Assembly: GCF_040932485.1 (NCBI RefSeq)
Contig: NZ_JBFRBH010000001.1
Coordinates: 1,736,001-1,800,000, forward strand
DNA length: 64,000 nt
Direction of reading: 5' to 3'
Source of the DNA: Gymnodinialimonas sp. 202GB13-11
Lineage (GTDB): Bacteria; Pseudomonadota; Alphaproteobacteria; Rhodobacterales; Rhodobacteraceae
Both the position numbers and the translations under genes were made by a program. The notes beneath the pieces were generated by a model. It ran no database searches, was not told the origin of the DNA, and saw only the letters and a list, made by a program, of their open reading frames with translations. The number at the start of each line of letters is the position of its first letter. Positions within the stretch are counted from its first letter, which is position 1. Shown piece by piece: positions 17,044 through 26,460 of this stretch.

Positions 17044-18554
17044 TGGCAGAACTGAGCGACTTTGAAGCGTTCCGCGAAGGCTGGGAGCTCGGCGAAAACC
17101 AACTGGTGCACGCCCGTCTTGCGGCCGATCTGGATACGCCTGTCTCTGTCATGCTGAAGCTGACAGACGCGGGGCGGGATGCCTTCATTCTGGAATCTGT
17201 CACCGGCGGAGAAGTCCGCGGGCGCTACTCGATCGTCGGAATGAAGCCCGACTTGATCTGGCGTTGCAGGGGTGAGACGTCTGAGATCAACCGCGCCGCC
17301 CGCTATGATCGCGAAACGTTCGAGCCCTGCGTGGAGGCTCCCCTTGATGCGATCCGCGCACTTTTGGCGGAGTCGGCGATTGATATGCCGGATGACCTGC
17401 CTGCCGCCGCCGCGGGCCTGTTTGGCTATCTGGGATACGACATGATCCGGCTCGTCGAACATCTGCCAGACGTGAACCCCGACCCGCTTGGACTGCCCGA
17501 TGCGGTTTTGATGCGCCCCTCGGTCATTGCTGTACTGGACGGTGTGAAAGGTGAGGTCACAGTTGTCAGCCCGGCCTGGACGTCTTCGGGCCTGTCGGCG
17601 CGTGCGGCCTATGCGCAGGCCGCCGAACGTGTCTCGGATGCTTTGCGTGATCTGGAACGCGCGCCGTCCGTGGCGGCCCGGGAAATGGGCGATGCGCAGC
17701 CGTTGGGGGAACCTGTCAGCAATTTCACGCATGAAGCTTACCTGCAGGCGGTCGAAACGGCGAAAGACTATATCCGCGCAGGCGACATCTTTCAGGTCGT
17801 GCCCTCGCAACGCTGGACCCTCGACTTCCCCGAACCGCCCTTCGCGCTTTACCGCGCCTTGCGCCGCACCAACCCCTCACCGTTCATGTTCTATTTCAAC
17901 TTCGGCGGCTTTCAGGTGGTGGGCGCGTCGCCCGAAATCCTGGTGCGGGTGTTCGACAAAGAGGTTACGATCAGACCCATCGCCGGCACCCGTCCCCGCG
18001 GCACCACGCCTGAGGAAGACAAGGCGCTCGAAGCCGACCTGATGGCCGACAAGAAGGAACTGGCCGAGCACCTGATGCTGCTGGACCTTGGCCGCAACGA
18101 TACGGGCCGTGTCTCCAAGATTGGCACTGTGCGCCCGACTGAGGAATTCATCGTCGAACGCTACAGCCACGTCATGCACATCGTCTCGAACGTGGTCGGC
18201 GAACTCAGCGACGATCACGATGCGTTATCCGCCCTGCTCGCCGGTCTGCCTGCAGGTACCGTCTCCGGCGCGCCAAAAGTCCGCGCCATGGAAATCATCG
18301 ACGAGTTGGAGCCTGAAAAACGCGGCGTCTATGGAGGCGGCGTTGGCTATTTCAGCGCCAATGGTGACATGGACATGTGCATCGCGCTGCGCACAGCGGT
18401 CGTGAAAGACGGCAAACTCTACATCCAGGCGGGCGGTGGCGTGGTCTACGACAGCGACCCGGAAGCCGAGTTCATGGAAACCGTGAACAAATCCCGCGCG
18501 ATCCGCAAAGCCGCCGAGGATGCCAGCCTGTTCTCCCGCGACGGCAACCGGTAA
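17043..18554 (+). CDS. trpE: Anthranilate synthase component I
   Basis: 503 residues; converts chorismate and ammonia or glutamine-derived ammonia to anthranilate. The feedback segment ILESVTGGEVRGRYSIVG is present near residue 40. Chorismate-binding motifs follow: PIAGTRPRG, LDLGRNDTGRVSKIG, PAGTVSGAPKVRAMEII and the C-terminal IQAGGGVVYDSDPE. Partner subunit TrpG is 2.1 kb downstream, separated by a deacetylase gene on the other strand. No trp leader peptide was found, consistent with coupling to ppiD. Confidence 0.97.
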   Translation: MAELSDFEAFREGWELGENQLVHARLAADLDTPVSVMLKLTDAGRDAFILESVTGGEVRGRYSIVGMKPDLIWRCRGETSEINRAARYDRETFEPCVEAPLDAIRALLAESAIDMPDDLPAAAAGLFGYLGYDMIRLVEHLPDVNPDPLGLPDAVLMRPSVIAVLDGVKGEVTVVSPAWTSSGLSARAAYAQAAERVSDALRDLERAPSVAAREMGDAQPLGEPVSNFTHEAYLQAVETAKDYIRAGDIFQVVPSQRWTLDFPEPPFALYRALRRTNPSPFMFYFNFGGFQVVGASPEILVRVFDKEVTIRPIAGTRPRGTTPEEDKALEADLMADKKELAEHLMLLDLGRNDTGRVSKIGTVRPTEEFIVERYSHVMHIVSNVVGELSDDHDALSALLAGLPAGTVSGAPKVRAMEIIDELEPEKRGVYGGGVGYFSANGDMDMCIALRTAVVKDGKLYIQAGGGVVYDSDPEAEFMETVNKSRAIRKAAEDASLFSRDGNR

Positions 18555-18563
18555 CCCGCTCGG

Positions 18564-18595
18564 CCCCTCCTCCGGCCTGCGGCCATCCTCGCAGC
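18564..18595 (+). repeat. Dispersed intergenic repeat, copy A
   Basis: A 32-base unit beginning CCCCTCCTCCGGCCTGCGG and ending CCATCCTCGCAGC, 9 bases after the trpE stop. Near-identical copies follow the photolyase gene (33640) and the HI0933-type gene (42214), and one lies inside a coding region (52211). In one frame it reads P-L-L-R-P-A-A-I-L-A-A. An additional tract at 18613-18670 contains TCAAAAATACTCC and a GC hairpin, making this the longest copy. Confidence 0.7.
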
Positions 18596-18651
18596 CGCAC
18601 CCTGCCTTCCGCTGGTCAAAAATACTCCGGGGGAGGCGCGCAAAGCGCGGC

Positions 18652-18666
18652 GGGGGCAGCGCCCCC
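18652..18666 (+). terminator. Short GC hairpin after trpE
   Basis: GGGGGC (18652-18657) and GCCCCC (18661-18666) with a 3-base loop, lying between the convergent trpE and deacetylase genes. There is no T-run, so it may be part of the repeat element rather than an intrinsic terminator. Confidence 0.35.
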
Positions 18667-18725
18667 TAGACACAGAGAAGGAATGCGCCGAAGGCGCGCC
18701 GTTCGACAGAAATTACTAGTCGGCC

Positions 18726-20531
18726 CTATGGCTCCGACGCGCGCAGAAGGACAGCGGACAGAGGCGCCAGCGCCACGCCTTCGGAGCGATCCCCAAGCGC
18801 CCAGGAAAACAGCGCCGTCACTGTATCGGGCCGCGTATGGCCCGCCACAATCACCGTGCCCTCCTGCGAGGCGGTGAAGGCCGCGCGCGACAGAAAGCGG
18901 GTGATCGTCGTGGCGCGTTGGTTTTCATCATCGAGCATCCGGAACAAGGTCGCCCCCGGCACGCCTGCCCGGCTGGCGGTTTGTTCCGCCGCGTTCAAAC
19001 CACGCGGAAACGCGACAAGCCCATGGCCTGTCTCGGCCAAAAGCGCGACGGTTGCGTCCAGCACCGGGCGATCGCCCTGGATGCGGCTATCGGGCGTGTC
19101 CAACAAGGCGACCGCTTCCGGCAGGACCGATTGCGCCGCGCTCACAGCCACTTCTGTATCAACTGCCGTTGCCCCGTCTGGAAGCATCGTGCCCAACATC
19201 AAAACTTCAAAACCGGCCTCCCGGTAGATCGCCGCGCGAGCCGCCGCATCAGGGTGCAGGGGATCGATGGCGAAGGCTACGGGGAAGGTGAAGCGGGTCA
19301 GCGTTGCCTGTTCGATGCGGCTGTCCGGTTCATCAATCAGAACGACGGCCATAACTGGGCGTTCGTCGGAGGGGTCGAAGGGCGCAGCAAAGGCTTGGAT
19401 CGCCGGCAGGTCTTCCGGTGCCGGTTCCGGCGCGGCGTCAGCCTCTGCCTCCACCTCAGGCTCATCCGGTGTCGTGGACCCGCCAGCTTGCGGCAGACGC
19501 GAGACCTGCGGGAACCGCGGCGTCGAGGTTTCCGATGGAATTATCTCCGGGCCGTCGTCTGCGGCGGCATCATCGCCGATGGTTGGAAATCTTGGCGAAT
19601 TGAGCGCCGGTGTATCAGGCTCAGTCGCATCAAGAGCAGCGATTTCTTCGGCTGAGGCTGCTTCATCCGCCGGTTCAGCTTCTGGAGCCTCCGCTTCGAT
19701 CTCCGCCGCAGCGCTGTCTTCGGCCTCCGGGGCCGGATCCGCCTCAGGCAATGGGGCCGTTGCGGTTTCGACCGCTGGAGATGCACTGACTTGCGGCAGG
19801 TTCAACGCCGCAGGGGCATCACCAGTGGCTGCGACGGCAGAGGGTCCAGCGGGCGCATTTGGGGCTGCACCGAGTGCAGGGGCAGCGGCGATGTTCGTGG
19901 GGGCCTCAGCGGTCACTTGCGGTTGCGCTGCGGGGGCGGTGTCGAAACTCGGGGCTTGCGAAACGCCAGCAAGCTGCGGTGCCTCCGGGGCGGCAGCGTT
20001 CGGGGCCGCATCCGTGGCGGGCAAGGTCGCTTCTTCTTCGGGCGGCGGGCGATTGAACTCAGATCCAGCGGGCAGTGGGATGTCCGTGGCGGGGGCGGCT
20101 GCGCCGGTTTCGTCCGTCTCAGCAGCCTCCGCCTCGTCTTCTGGCGCTGCGGTTTCAGCGGGCGCTTCCGCCTCGGCAGGAGCCGTTTCAGCCGCAGGGG
20201 CAGCGTCTTCGACCGCTTCTTCTTCCTCTACCGGGGCAGCGGCCTCTTCCTCTCCGCCAACCGTTTCAGCCGCGGTTTCTTCCGTTGCGGGCGCCTCTTC
20301 TTCAACGCCGTCTTCCGCGCCGGTCTCTTCGGTTGTGGTTTCGGCGGGCACCTCTTCAGCCACCGGGGCTTCTTCCTCCGCCTCCGCTCCATCGGCGCCC
20401 ACAGTGACGTCCAAGGCCGGAGCCCCTTGCGTGCCCGGGCGTGGTGGCAAAGGCGTGCTTAGGGACACCGCCGCAAGGACGACGCCTGACACCAGAAGAC
20501 CTGAAAGAATACCGACACTCAGACCGCCCAT
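18726..20531 (-). CDS. Divergent polysaccharide deacetylase with long acidic linker
   Basis: 601 residues in three parts: an N-terminal membrane anchor (LSVGILSGLLVSGVVLAAVSL), a low-complexity Ala/Glu/Pro region of roughly 350 residues, and a C-terminal divergent polysaccharide deacetylase domain from about residue 398 (RPVMAVVLIDEPDSRIEQ, TFPVAFAIDPLHPDA, GFEVLMLGTMLPDGA, GTVIVAGHTRPDT). The linker could span periplasm or cell wall. The ATG at 20531 has CAGGAG about 9 bases upstream; a nearer ATG five bases earlier is out of frame. It is placed between trpE and trpG on the opposite strand. Confidence 0.85.
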   Translation of the reverse strand: MGGLSVGILSGLLVSGVVLAAVSLSTPLPPRPGTQGAPALDVTVGADGAEAEEEAPVAEEVPAETTTEETGAEDGVEEEAPATEETAAETVGGEEEAAAPVEEEEAVEDAAPAAETAPAEAEAPAETAAPEDEAEAAETDETGAAAPATDIPLPAGSEFNRPPPEEEATLPATDAAPNAAAPEAPQLAGVSQAPSFDTAPAAQPQVTAEAPTNIAAAPALGAAPNAPAGPSAVAATGDAPAALNLPQVSASPAVETATAPLPEADPAPEAEDSAAAEIEAEAPEAEPADEAASAEEIAALDATEPDTPALNSPRFPTIGDDAAADDGPEIIPSETSTPRFPQVSRLPQAGGSTTPDEPEVEAEADAAPEPAPEDLPAIQAFAAPFDPSDERPVMAVVLIDEPDSRIEQATLTRFTFPVAFAIDPLHPDAAARAAIYREAGFEVLMLGTMLPDGATAVDTEVAVSAAQSVLPEAVALLDTPDSRIQGDRPVLDATVALLAETGHGLVAFPRGLNAAEQTASRAGVPGATLFRMLDDENQRATTITRFLSRAAFTASQEGTVIVAGHTRPDTVTALFSWALGDRSEGVALAPLSAVLLRASEP

Positions 20532-20554
20532 GGCCCATGCTCCTGTCTGCTCAG

Positions 20555-20575
20555 GCCCGGGTTCGACGCCCGGGC
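20555..20575. promoter_or_regulatory. Perfect 7-bp inverted repeat in the divergent region before trpG
   Basis: GCCCGGG (20555-20561) and CCCGGGC (20569-20575) separated by 7 bases, between the divergently transcribed deacetylase and trpG genes. It could be an operator or a transcript hairpin in the deacetylase leader; no clear promoter elements were assigned for trpG. Confidence 0.3.
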
Positions 20576-20682
20576 ATTCGACGCCACGCGTTGGCCCACC
20601 TTGACCCGCGCGCGCGGCTTTGAAACATGTATAGCGCGGGCGCGCGGCGCCTTCACCCCTTTTCGCGTGAGGTCGCCTGACG

Positions 20683-21270
20683 ATGCTGCTCCTGATCGAT
20701 AATTACGACAGTTTCACCTACAATTTGGTGCACTACCTCGGAGAGCTTGGCGCGGATGTGCGCGTTGTGCGCAACGACCAGATCAGCGTGCAGGATGCGA
20801 TGGCCTCAGGCGCCAGCGGCATCGTTCTCAGCCCCGGTCCCGGCACGCCTGAACAGGCGGGCATTTGCCTGAGCCTGACGAAAGCAGCCGCCGGTGCGCA
20901 AATGCCATTGTTCGGGGTCTGCCTCGGCCACCAGACGATTGGCGAGGCGTTCGGCGGCAACGTCCAGCAGCATTCAGACATCGTGCATGGCAAGATGGGT
21001 GTGATCCAGCATGAGGGCAAAGGCGTCTTCGCGGGCCTGCCCTCCCCGCTGGAGGCCACGCGCTATCACAGCCTAGTTGTCGATCGCGTCTCCCTGCCCG
21101 CCGAGCTAGAAGTGACGGCGCAGCTGGAGGACGGCACCATCATGGGCCTGCGCCACCGGGAGCTTCCCATCGAGGGCGTGCAATTCCACCCCGAAAGCAT
21201 CCGCTCCCAGCACGGCCATGCCATGCTGAAGACCTTCCTAGAGACGACCCAAATGAGTGAACCTGCATGA
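20683..21270 (+). CDS. trpG: Anthranilate synthase component II (glutamine amidotransferase)
   Basis: 195 residues. Class I amidotransferase supplying ammonia to TrpE. It begins [20 protein letters not shown], has the oxyanion segment LSPGPGTP, the nucleophile Cys in [16 protein letters not shown] (about residue 84), and the His-Glu pair in GVQFHPESI. It may also serve as PabA in folate synthesis. Its 3' end overlaps trpD (ATGA). Confidence 0.95.
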   Translation: MLLLIDNYDSFTYNLVHYLGELGADVRVVRNDQISVQDAMASGASGIVLSPGPGTPEQAGICLSLTKAAAGAQMPLFGVCLGHQTIGEAFGGNVQQHSDIVHGKMGVIQHEGKGVFAGLPSPLEATRYHSLVVDRVSLPAELEVTAQLEDGTIMGLRHRELPIEGVQFHPESIRSQHGHAMLKTFLETTQMSEPA

Positions 21271-22292
21271 CCGACGCAAATGATGCGATGAAGCCCATTA
21301 TCTTTGCGGCTTCCGAAGGCCCCTTGTCCCGCGCTCAGGCGGAGGAGGCGTTCGGCTACCTTTTCGACGGCGCAGCGAGCCCGGCACAGATGGGCGGGTT
21401 GATCATGGCGATGCGGGCGCGCGGCGAATCTGTCGCTGAATATGCCGCCGCAGCGCAGGTGATGCGGGAGAAATGCATTGCGGTGAACGCACCCGAGGGC
21501 GCGATGGACATTGTTGGCACCGGCGGTGACGGGATGGGGACGCTCAATATATCCACCGCCACGGCCTTTGTCGTGGCGGGTGCAGGCGTGCCGGTGGCAA
21601 AGCACGGCAACCGTAACCTGTCATCAAAATCCGGCGCGGCGGATGTGCTGACCCAGATGGGCATCGACGTGATGGTCGGCGCGGATGTGGTCGAGACCTC
21701 CATCAAGGAGGCCGGGATCGGCTTCATGATGGCCCCGATGCACCACCCGGCGGTCAAGCATGTCATGCCGATCCGACAAGAACTTGGGTGCAAGACGATC
21801 TTCAACATCCTTGGCCCGCTGACCAACCCGGCCGGCGTAAAACGTCAGCTGACCGGCGCTTTTGCCATCGACCTGATCTACCCGATGGCCGAGACGCTGC
21901 TGGAACTGGGATCCGAGGCCGCGTGGTTGGTCCACGGCTCCGACGGGACGGATGAGATTTCGATTTCCGGTATCACCAACGTGGTGGAGTTGAAGGACGG
22001 CAAGCTGCGCTCGCGCGAGGTGCACCCGGAAGATGCCGGCCTGCCCGTGCATCCGTTCAAAGATATCCTCGGCGGCACGCCGGAAGAGAACGGCCAAGCC
22101 TTCCGCGCGCTTCTGGACGGGGCTGAAGGAGCTTACCGTGACGCCGTTCTGATGAATGCCGCCGCGGCCCTGATCGTGGCGGGCCGCGTGACAGAGCTGC
22201 GCGACGGCGTGGAAATTGCGCGCGACAGCATCGACAGCGGGGCCGCCAAAGCGGCGGTTGAAGCCGTGGCCCGTGTGACCTCGGCCAAGTGA
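21267..22292 (+). CDS. trpD: Anthranilate phosphoribosyltransferase
   Basis: 341 residues; transfers phosphoribose from PRPP to anthranilate. The PRPP-binding motif [15 protein letters not shown] is at about residue 84, with [19 protein letters not shown] following and anthranilate-site segments after it. ATGA overlap with trpG; a GTGA overlap leads into the next gene. Confidence 0.97.
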   Translation: MTDANDAMKPIIFAASEGPLSRAQAEEAFGYLFDGAASPAQMGGLIMAMRARGESVAEYAAAAQVMREKCIAVNAPEGAMDIVGTGGDGMGTLNISTATAFVVAGAGVPVAKHGNRNLSSKSGAADVLTQMGIDVMVGADVVETSIKEAGIGFMMAPMHHPAVKHVMPIRQELGCKTIFNILGPLTNPAGVKRQLTGAFAIDLIYPMAETLLELGSEAAWLVHGSDGTDEISISGITNVVELKDGKLRSREVHPEDAGLPVHPFKDILGGTPEENGQAFRALLDGAEGAYRDAVLMNAAAALIVAGRVTELRDGVEIARDSIDSGAAKAAVEAVARVTSAK

Positions 22293-22789
22293 AACGCTAC
22301 GCCTTGCCTCTTGGGTTCGGCTTTATCGGGCTGGCCATGCTGACGATTGCGCTCATCCTCTACCTGCACATGGCACGGGAGACGCGGATTGGAGAGCGCT
22401 TGATTGATGACGGCGTAGCCACCGACGCGTTGCTGGTCACTGCCGAATATGTCGAACGGCTGTCCTGCCGGGGTGGGACGATCAAGGTCTGCAACCGCTC
22501 GGACTACGCACTCGGGCAAATCGTCTATCTCGTGGACGACCGACGCGCCGTTAATGACGTGACGCTGAGTGAAGAGGATTTCGCCTCCTTTGAGGCCGGG
22601 GAAGAAGTGCGCATTTCCATCGTCTATCTGCCCGACGACCCACAAGAAATTGAAGGCAACCGCGGCGACCGGTTCATCTCGGCGCGCTCCGACGATCTGA
22701 CAATCATCGTCAGCGCCCTCTTCGGTATCGTGTTCGCAGCCATCGGCGGGATCGCCGCGTTGGTGATCCGCAAACAAACGCCTGTCTAA
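22289..22789 (+). CDS. Two-TM membrane protein of unknown function in the trp operon
   Basis: 166 residues from a GTG overlapping the trpD stop. TM helices lie at each end ([20 protein letters not shown] and [21 protein letters not shown]). The central periplasmic part contains a C-x7-C pair ([13 protein letters not shown]). The layout resembles small DUF3592-type membrane proteins, but this is not certain. It interrupts trpD-trpC without breaking the operon. Confidence 0.65.
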   Translation: MKRYALPLGFGFIGLAMLTIALILYLHMARETRIGERLIDDGVATDALLVTAEYVERLSCRGGTIKVCNRSDYALGQIVYLVDDRRAVNDVTLSEEDFASFEAGEEVRISIVYLPDDPQEIEGNRGDRFISARSDDLTIIVSALFGIVFAAIGGIAALVIRKQTPV

Positions 22790-22834
22790 GCGGCCCCTCT
22801 CGACAGCCCTGCCCCCCTTGCCTAAGACGGTTCC

Positions 22835-23635
22835 ATGAGCACCATTCTCGACAAGATCAAAGCCTACAAGTTGGAAGAGGTCGCCGCCGCCAAAGCTGCG
22901 CGCCCACTGACTGAAGTCGAAGCCGCCGCGCGCGATGCCTCACCCGTGCGCCCATTCGGGGCCGCGTTGAAGCAGGCCCAAACCGAGGGTTACGGCCTTA
23001 TTGCCGAAATCAAGAAGGCGAGCCCTTCAAAAGGCTTGATCCGCGCCGATTTCGACCCGCCCGCCTTAGCACGCGCGTATGAGGCCGGGGGTGCAACCTG
23101 CCTTTCGGTGTTGACCGATACGCCAAGTTTCCAAGGCGCGCCTGAGTTCCTGCAAGCCGCCCGCGCCGCCGTCACCCTGCCCTGCCTGCGCAAGGATTTC
23201 CTCTACGACACCTATCAGGTTGCTGAGGCCCGCGCATGGGGTGCCGATTGCATCCTGATCATCATGGCCTCGGTCAGCGACGCTCAGGCGGCGGAGCTGG
23301 AAGAGGCGGCGTTCGCCTGGGGCATGGACGCGCTGATCGAAGTCCACGATGGGGATGAGCTGGATCGGGCCCTTGCGCTGAAATCGCCGCTTCTGGGTAT
23401 CAACAACCGCAATCTCAATACATTCGAGACAACGTTGCAAACCACGCGTGACCTGTCCAAACGAGTACCCGGCGACCGCATGTTGATCTCTGAATCAGGC
23501 CTGTTTGAACCGGCTGACCTCGCCGACATGGCCCGCCACGGCGCGCGCACCTTCCTAATCGGCGAAAGCCTGATGCGGCAGGACGATGTGACCGCCGCGA
23601 CCAAGGCGCTGCTGGCCGAACCGGTGCCAGCCTGA
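22835..23635 (+). CDS. trpC: Indole-3-glycerol-phosphate synthase
   Basis: 266 residues, TIM barrel. It catalyses ring closure of carboxyphenylaminodeoxyribulose phosphate. The motifs [13 protein letters not shown] (catalytic Lys), [24 protein letters not shown] and LISESGLF are all present. The stop shares one base with the moaC start (TGATG), so tryptophan and molybdenum-cofactor genes form one unit. Confidence 0.97.
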   Translation: MSTILDKIKAYKLEEVAAAKAARPLTEVEAAARDASPVRPFGAALKQAQTEGYGLIAEIKKASPSKGLIRADFDPPALARAYEAGGATCLSVLTDTPSFQGAPEFLQAARAAVTLPCLRKDFLYDTYQVAEARAWGADCILIIMASVSDAQAAELEEAAFAWGMDALIEVHDGDELDRALALKSPLLGINNRNLNTFETTLQTTRDLSKRVPGDRMLISESGLFEPADLADMARHGARTFLIGESLMRQDDVTAATKALLAEPVPA

Positions 23636-24114
23636 TGGCGGACCTCACGCATTTCGACCAAAGCGGCGCGGCCCATATGGTCGATGTCTCCGACAAGGCC
23701 GTTACAGATCGCATTGCGGTGGCCGAATGCTACGTGAAGATGCTGCCGCAAACTCTGGAAAAGGTTGCGGAGGGCACGGCCAAGAAAGGCGACGTTCTGG
23801 GCGTGGCTCGCTTGGCCGGGATCATGGGCGCGAAGAAATGTCCCGACCTGATCCCGCTCTGCCATCCGCTGCCCATCACCAAAGTGTCCGTTGATCTGGA
23901 GCTTGACGAAACGCTGCCGGGCGTGCGCATCACCGCAACCGTGAAGACCACAGGGCAGACCGGTGTTGAGATGGAAGCGCTGACTGCCGCCTCAACCGCT
24001 GCATTGACGGTTTACGACATGCTCAAAGCAGCTGAGAAAAGCATGGAGATCAGTGGCTTGCAAGTCGTTCTTAAAGACGGCGGCAAGTCCGGCAGATATG
24101 AGGCCACCGCGTGA
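23635..24114 (+). CDS. moaC: Cyclic pyranopterin monophosphate synthase
   Basis: 159 residues, normal for MoaC, which acts with MoaA in the first step of molybdenum cofactor synthesis. It shows [17 protein letters not shown] at the start, the substrate-site segment [18 protein letters not shown], and [20 protein letters not shown]. It overlaps both trpC and moeA. Confidence 0.97.
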   Translation: MADLTHFDQSGAAHMVDVSDKAVTDRIAVAECYVKMLPQTLEKVAEGTAKKGDVLGVARLAGIMGAKKCPDLIPLCHPLPITKVSVDLELDETLPGVRITATVKTTGQTGVEMEALTAASTAALTVYDMLKAAEKSMEISGLQVVLKDGGKSGRYEATA

Positions 24115-25310
24115 TCTCCGTTGAAGAGGCCCTCGCCAAATGCCTTGCGCTGGCCGAACCGGTCGGCACGGAAACCGTTCCACTGGCTGAGGCCGGGGGC
24201 CGCGTTCTGGCCGCACCTGTCACTGCCTACCGCGATCAACCGCCCTTCTCCGCCTCCGCCATGGATGGATATGCCGTCCGTGACGTGGAAGCGATCCCCG
24301 GCCGACGCCTGAAGGTGGTGGGCGAAGCGCCCGCAGGCCACCATTGGCCCGGCACAATCGGCCCCGGAGAGGCGCTACGTATCTTTACGGGCGCTCCCCT
24401 GCCCGCGGGCACCGACCGGGTTGTGATCCAGGAAGATGTGGAACGTGACGGCGACAGGATAATCCTCGGCCGTGACCTCGGCGCAAACACGAATGTCCGC
24501 CCGTCAGGCGCGGACTTCACCGCAGGCGCAATGCTCTCCGCGCCGCGCCGTCTTACCCCCGCCGACATTGCACTGGCGGCTGCGATGAACGCCCCTGAAC
24601 TGACGGTCTCCCGCAAGCCCGAAATTGCCCTGATCGCGACCGGCGACGAACTGGTCAGCCCCGGCGAGGACCCCGCCCCAGACCAGATCATCGCGTCAAA
24701 CACCTATGGCCTGAAAGCCCGTATTGAAGCGGCAGGTGGACATGCACGCCTGCTGCCGATTGCCCGCGACAAACGCGAAAGCCTGGAACAGGTGTTCGAG
24801 ATGGCCAAAGGCGCGGACATCCTGGTGACGATTGGTGGTGCCTCCGTCGGTGACCATGATCTGGTGGGTGATGTGGCCGCCGATCTGGGCCTCGACCGCG
24901 CCTTCTACAAGATTGCTATGCGCCCCGGCAAACCCCTGATGGCCGGACGTCTGGGTGAGGCGACGCTTCTGGGTCTGCCCGGAAACCCTGTTTCTGCCAT
25001 GGTGTGTGCAGAGCTGTTCCTGATCCCGATGCTGGATGCGATGATGGGTCTGCCCGCCGGGCCCCGTCCACGTCTCAAAGCACGCCTAGGCGTCGATCTT
25101 GATGCGAATGGCCCCCGTGAACATTACATGCGCGCGCGCTTGTCACCCGGGGAAGACTTACCCACCTTGACCCCCTTCGGCAGCCAGGATTCATCGCTTC
25201 TGACCATCTTGTCAGAGGCCTCGGCACTGCTTGTCAGACCCGTTGAAGACAGCCGCAAACGCACCGGTGATCTTGTCGAATACGTCCCCCTCTCACAGCT
25301 ATTTTCCTGA
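24111..25310 (+). CDS. moeA: Molybdopterin molybdenumtransferase
   Basis: 399 residues; inserts molybdate into adenylylated molybdopterin. The start is a GTG overlapping the moaC stop. Domain features include SAMDGYAVR (about residue 47), the MoCF-type site [13 protein letters not shown] (about 240), [13 protein letters not shown] and [15 protein letters not shown]-terminal MoeA-C domain completes the usual length. Confidence 0.96.
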   Translation: MISVEEALAKCLALAEPVGTETVPLAEAGGRVLAAPVTAYRDQPPFSASAMDGYAVRDVEAIPGRRLKVVGEAPAGHHWPGTIGPGEALRIFTGAPLPAGTDRVVIQEDVERDGDRIILGRDLGANTNVRPSGADFTAGAMLSAPRRLTPADIALAAAMNAPELTVSRKPEIALIATGDELVSPGEDPAPDQIIASNTYGLKARIEAAGGHARLLPIARDKRESLEQVFEMAKGADILVTIGGASVGDHDLVGDVAADLGLDRAFYKIAMRPGKPLMAGRLGEATLLGLPGNPVSAMVCAELFLIPMLDAMMGLPAGPRPRLKARLGVDLDANGPREHYMRARLSPGEDLPTLTPFGSQDSSLLTILSEASALLVRPVEDSRKRTGDLVEYVPLSQLFS

Positions 25311-25314
25311 TTCG

Positions 25315-25355
25315 TTGACAAATTGTTCGGAACAGGGGTAGAACATACCCTGAAC
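25315..25355 (+). promoter_or_regulatory. lexA promoter with three-copy SOS operator
   Basis: Three GAAC half-sites spaced exactly 7 bases apart: 25330-25333, 25341-25344 and 25352-25355. GAAC-N7-GAAC is the alphaproteobacterial LexA operator, so this is two overlapping operators in series. A promoter, TTGACA at 25315-25320, 18 bases, TAGAAC at 25339-25344, is buried in it, so LexA binding would block polymerase and give autoregulation. Confidence 0.85.
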
Positions 25356-25373
25356 GGGCATGGAATATGCCCG
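25355..25373 (+). promoter_or_regulatory. Inverted repeat in the lexA 5' untranslated region
   Basis: CGGGCAT (25355-25361) and ATGCCCG (25367-25373), a perfect 7-bp inverted repeat with a 5-base spacer, just downstream of the third GAAC site. It may fold in the lexA transcript or bind a protein. Confidence 0.35.
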
Positions 25374-25423
25374 CGTAAGTTGAGCAGTGGGCCATAGGTC
25401 CGATCATAATCGAGGAGACGGGG

Positions 25424-26119
25424 ATGCTGACGCGCAAGCAAAGGGACCTTCTGGAATTCATTCACAAGCGGATGCAGAAGGACGGTGTGCCGCCATCCTT
25501 CGACGAAATGAAGGAGGCGCTCGACTTGCGCTCCAAATCCGGCATCCACCGGCTGATCACAGCCCTTGAAGAACGCGGCTTCATCCGCCGTCTGGCCCAT
25601 CGTGCCCGCGCGATTGAGATCGTGAAGATGCCCGATGCCATGACCGATGGCGGCAGCAGCGGATTTACCCCTCGCGTCATTGAAGGCGACCGTTCCGACC
25701 CACCAGCGGGCGCGATGCCGGTGCAAGCCGCGCCGGCCACCGAACTGCCCGTGATGGGCAAGATCGCCGCCGGTGTGCCGATCGAAGCGATCAGCCAAGT
25801 CGCAGCCCATGTGGCCGTCCCACAGCAGATGCTGGGAACCGGACGCAGCCACTATGCCCTTGAAGTTAAAGGCGATTCGATGATCGAAGCGGGGATCAAC
25901 GACGGCGACATCGTGGTGATCGAAGAAGGCGATACGGCCGATAACGGCGATATCGTTGTGGCGCTGGTCGAAGATCAGGAAGCCACGCTCAAGCGTCTGC
26001 GCCGCAAATCCGGCATGATCGCGCTGGAGGCCGCCAACCCGGCTTATGAGACGCGCATGTTCCGCGATGATCAGGTCAAGGTACAAGGCAAGCTGGTCGG
26101 ACTGATCCGCACTTACTGA
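25424..26119 (+). CDS. lexA: LexA repressor of the SOS response
   Basis: 231 residues. The N-terminal winged helix ([34 protein letters not shown]) binds the operator. After a linker, the Ala-Gly autocleavage site is in [10 protein letters not shown], and the catalytic dyad is Ser in [11 protein letters not shown] and Lys in EATLKRLR. It is about 30 residues longer than E. coli LexA because of the linker, as is typical for this group. Preceded by its own operator. Confidence 0.97.
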   Translation: MLTRKQRDLLEFIHKRMQKDGVPPSFDEMKEALDLRSKSGIHRLITALEERGFIRRLAHRARAIEIVKMPDAMTDGGSSGFTPRVIEGDRSDPPAGAMPVQAAPATELPVMGKIAAGVPIEAISQVAAHVAVPQQMLGTGRSHYALEVKGDSMIEAGINDGDIVVIEEGDTADNGDIVVALVEDQEATLKRLRRKSGMIALEAANPAYETRMFRDDQVKVQGKLVGLIRTY

Positions 26120-26134
26120 TACGTGTCGCTCCGG

Positions 26135-26218
26135 GGCAGAGGGGGACGATCCGTCTCTGCCTCACCGCGCTGACGCGCAGCTCCGTCAGCCGGACCTGGC
26201 GCCGGGCCAGCCCGGCGC
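26135..26218 (+). other. Run of three hairpins downstream of lexA; rest of gap empty
   Basis: GGCAGAG/CTCTGCC (26135-26161), GCTGACG/CGTCAGC (26169-26190) and GCGCCGGG/CCCGGCGC (26199-26218, 4-base loop) follow one another in the 341-base gap after lexA. None has a T-run. The remainder (26219-26460) contains no recognisable gene; the last part presumably carries the promoter of the gene at 26461. Confidence 0.4.
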
Positions 26219-26460
26219 GGTCCTGTCAGCGAACGACGCAATGACAATCAGTTTGTCGGTGTCGTGCAACGGTTCTTTTCTGGTATTTGTGAGCAGCGAA
26301 CCGCTGCGAGGACGATCGCTGGCCGGAGGAGGAACAGAAAAGTCCACCGCACCCATCAGCGAAAATCAGCCGTTTTCAGACGGTTGCGCAAAGTATTCCT
26401 TGCCGCAGCCCCTGCCCCTGCGATAGCCCGCCGCGTCTGCTAACGATTTCCGGTTCTTAC

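Noticed and set aside
20555-20590. GTTCGA-containing GC hairpin resembling a tRNA T-arm
   Set aside because: The hairpin is a simple 7-bp inverted repeat; no acceptor, D or anticodon arms surround it. No tRNA was found in the window.
19267-20604. Long plus-strand Ser/Ala/Gly-rich frame opposite the deacetylase gene
   Set aside because: It is the antisense shadow of the Ala/Glu-rich linker, produced by biased codon use.
20600-20640. Promoter for trpG from TTGACC and TATAGC
   Set aside because: The spacer is about 23 bases, too long for a sigma-70 promoter.
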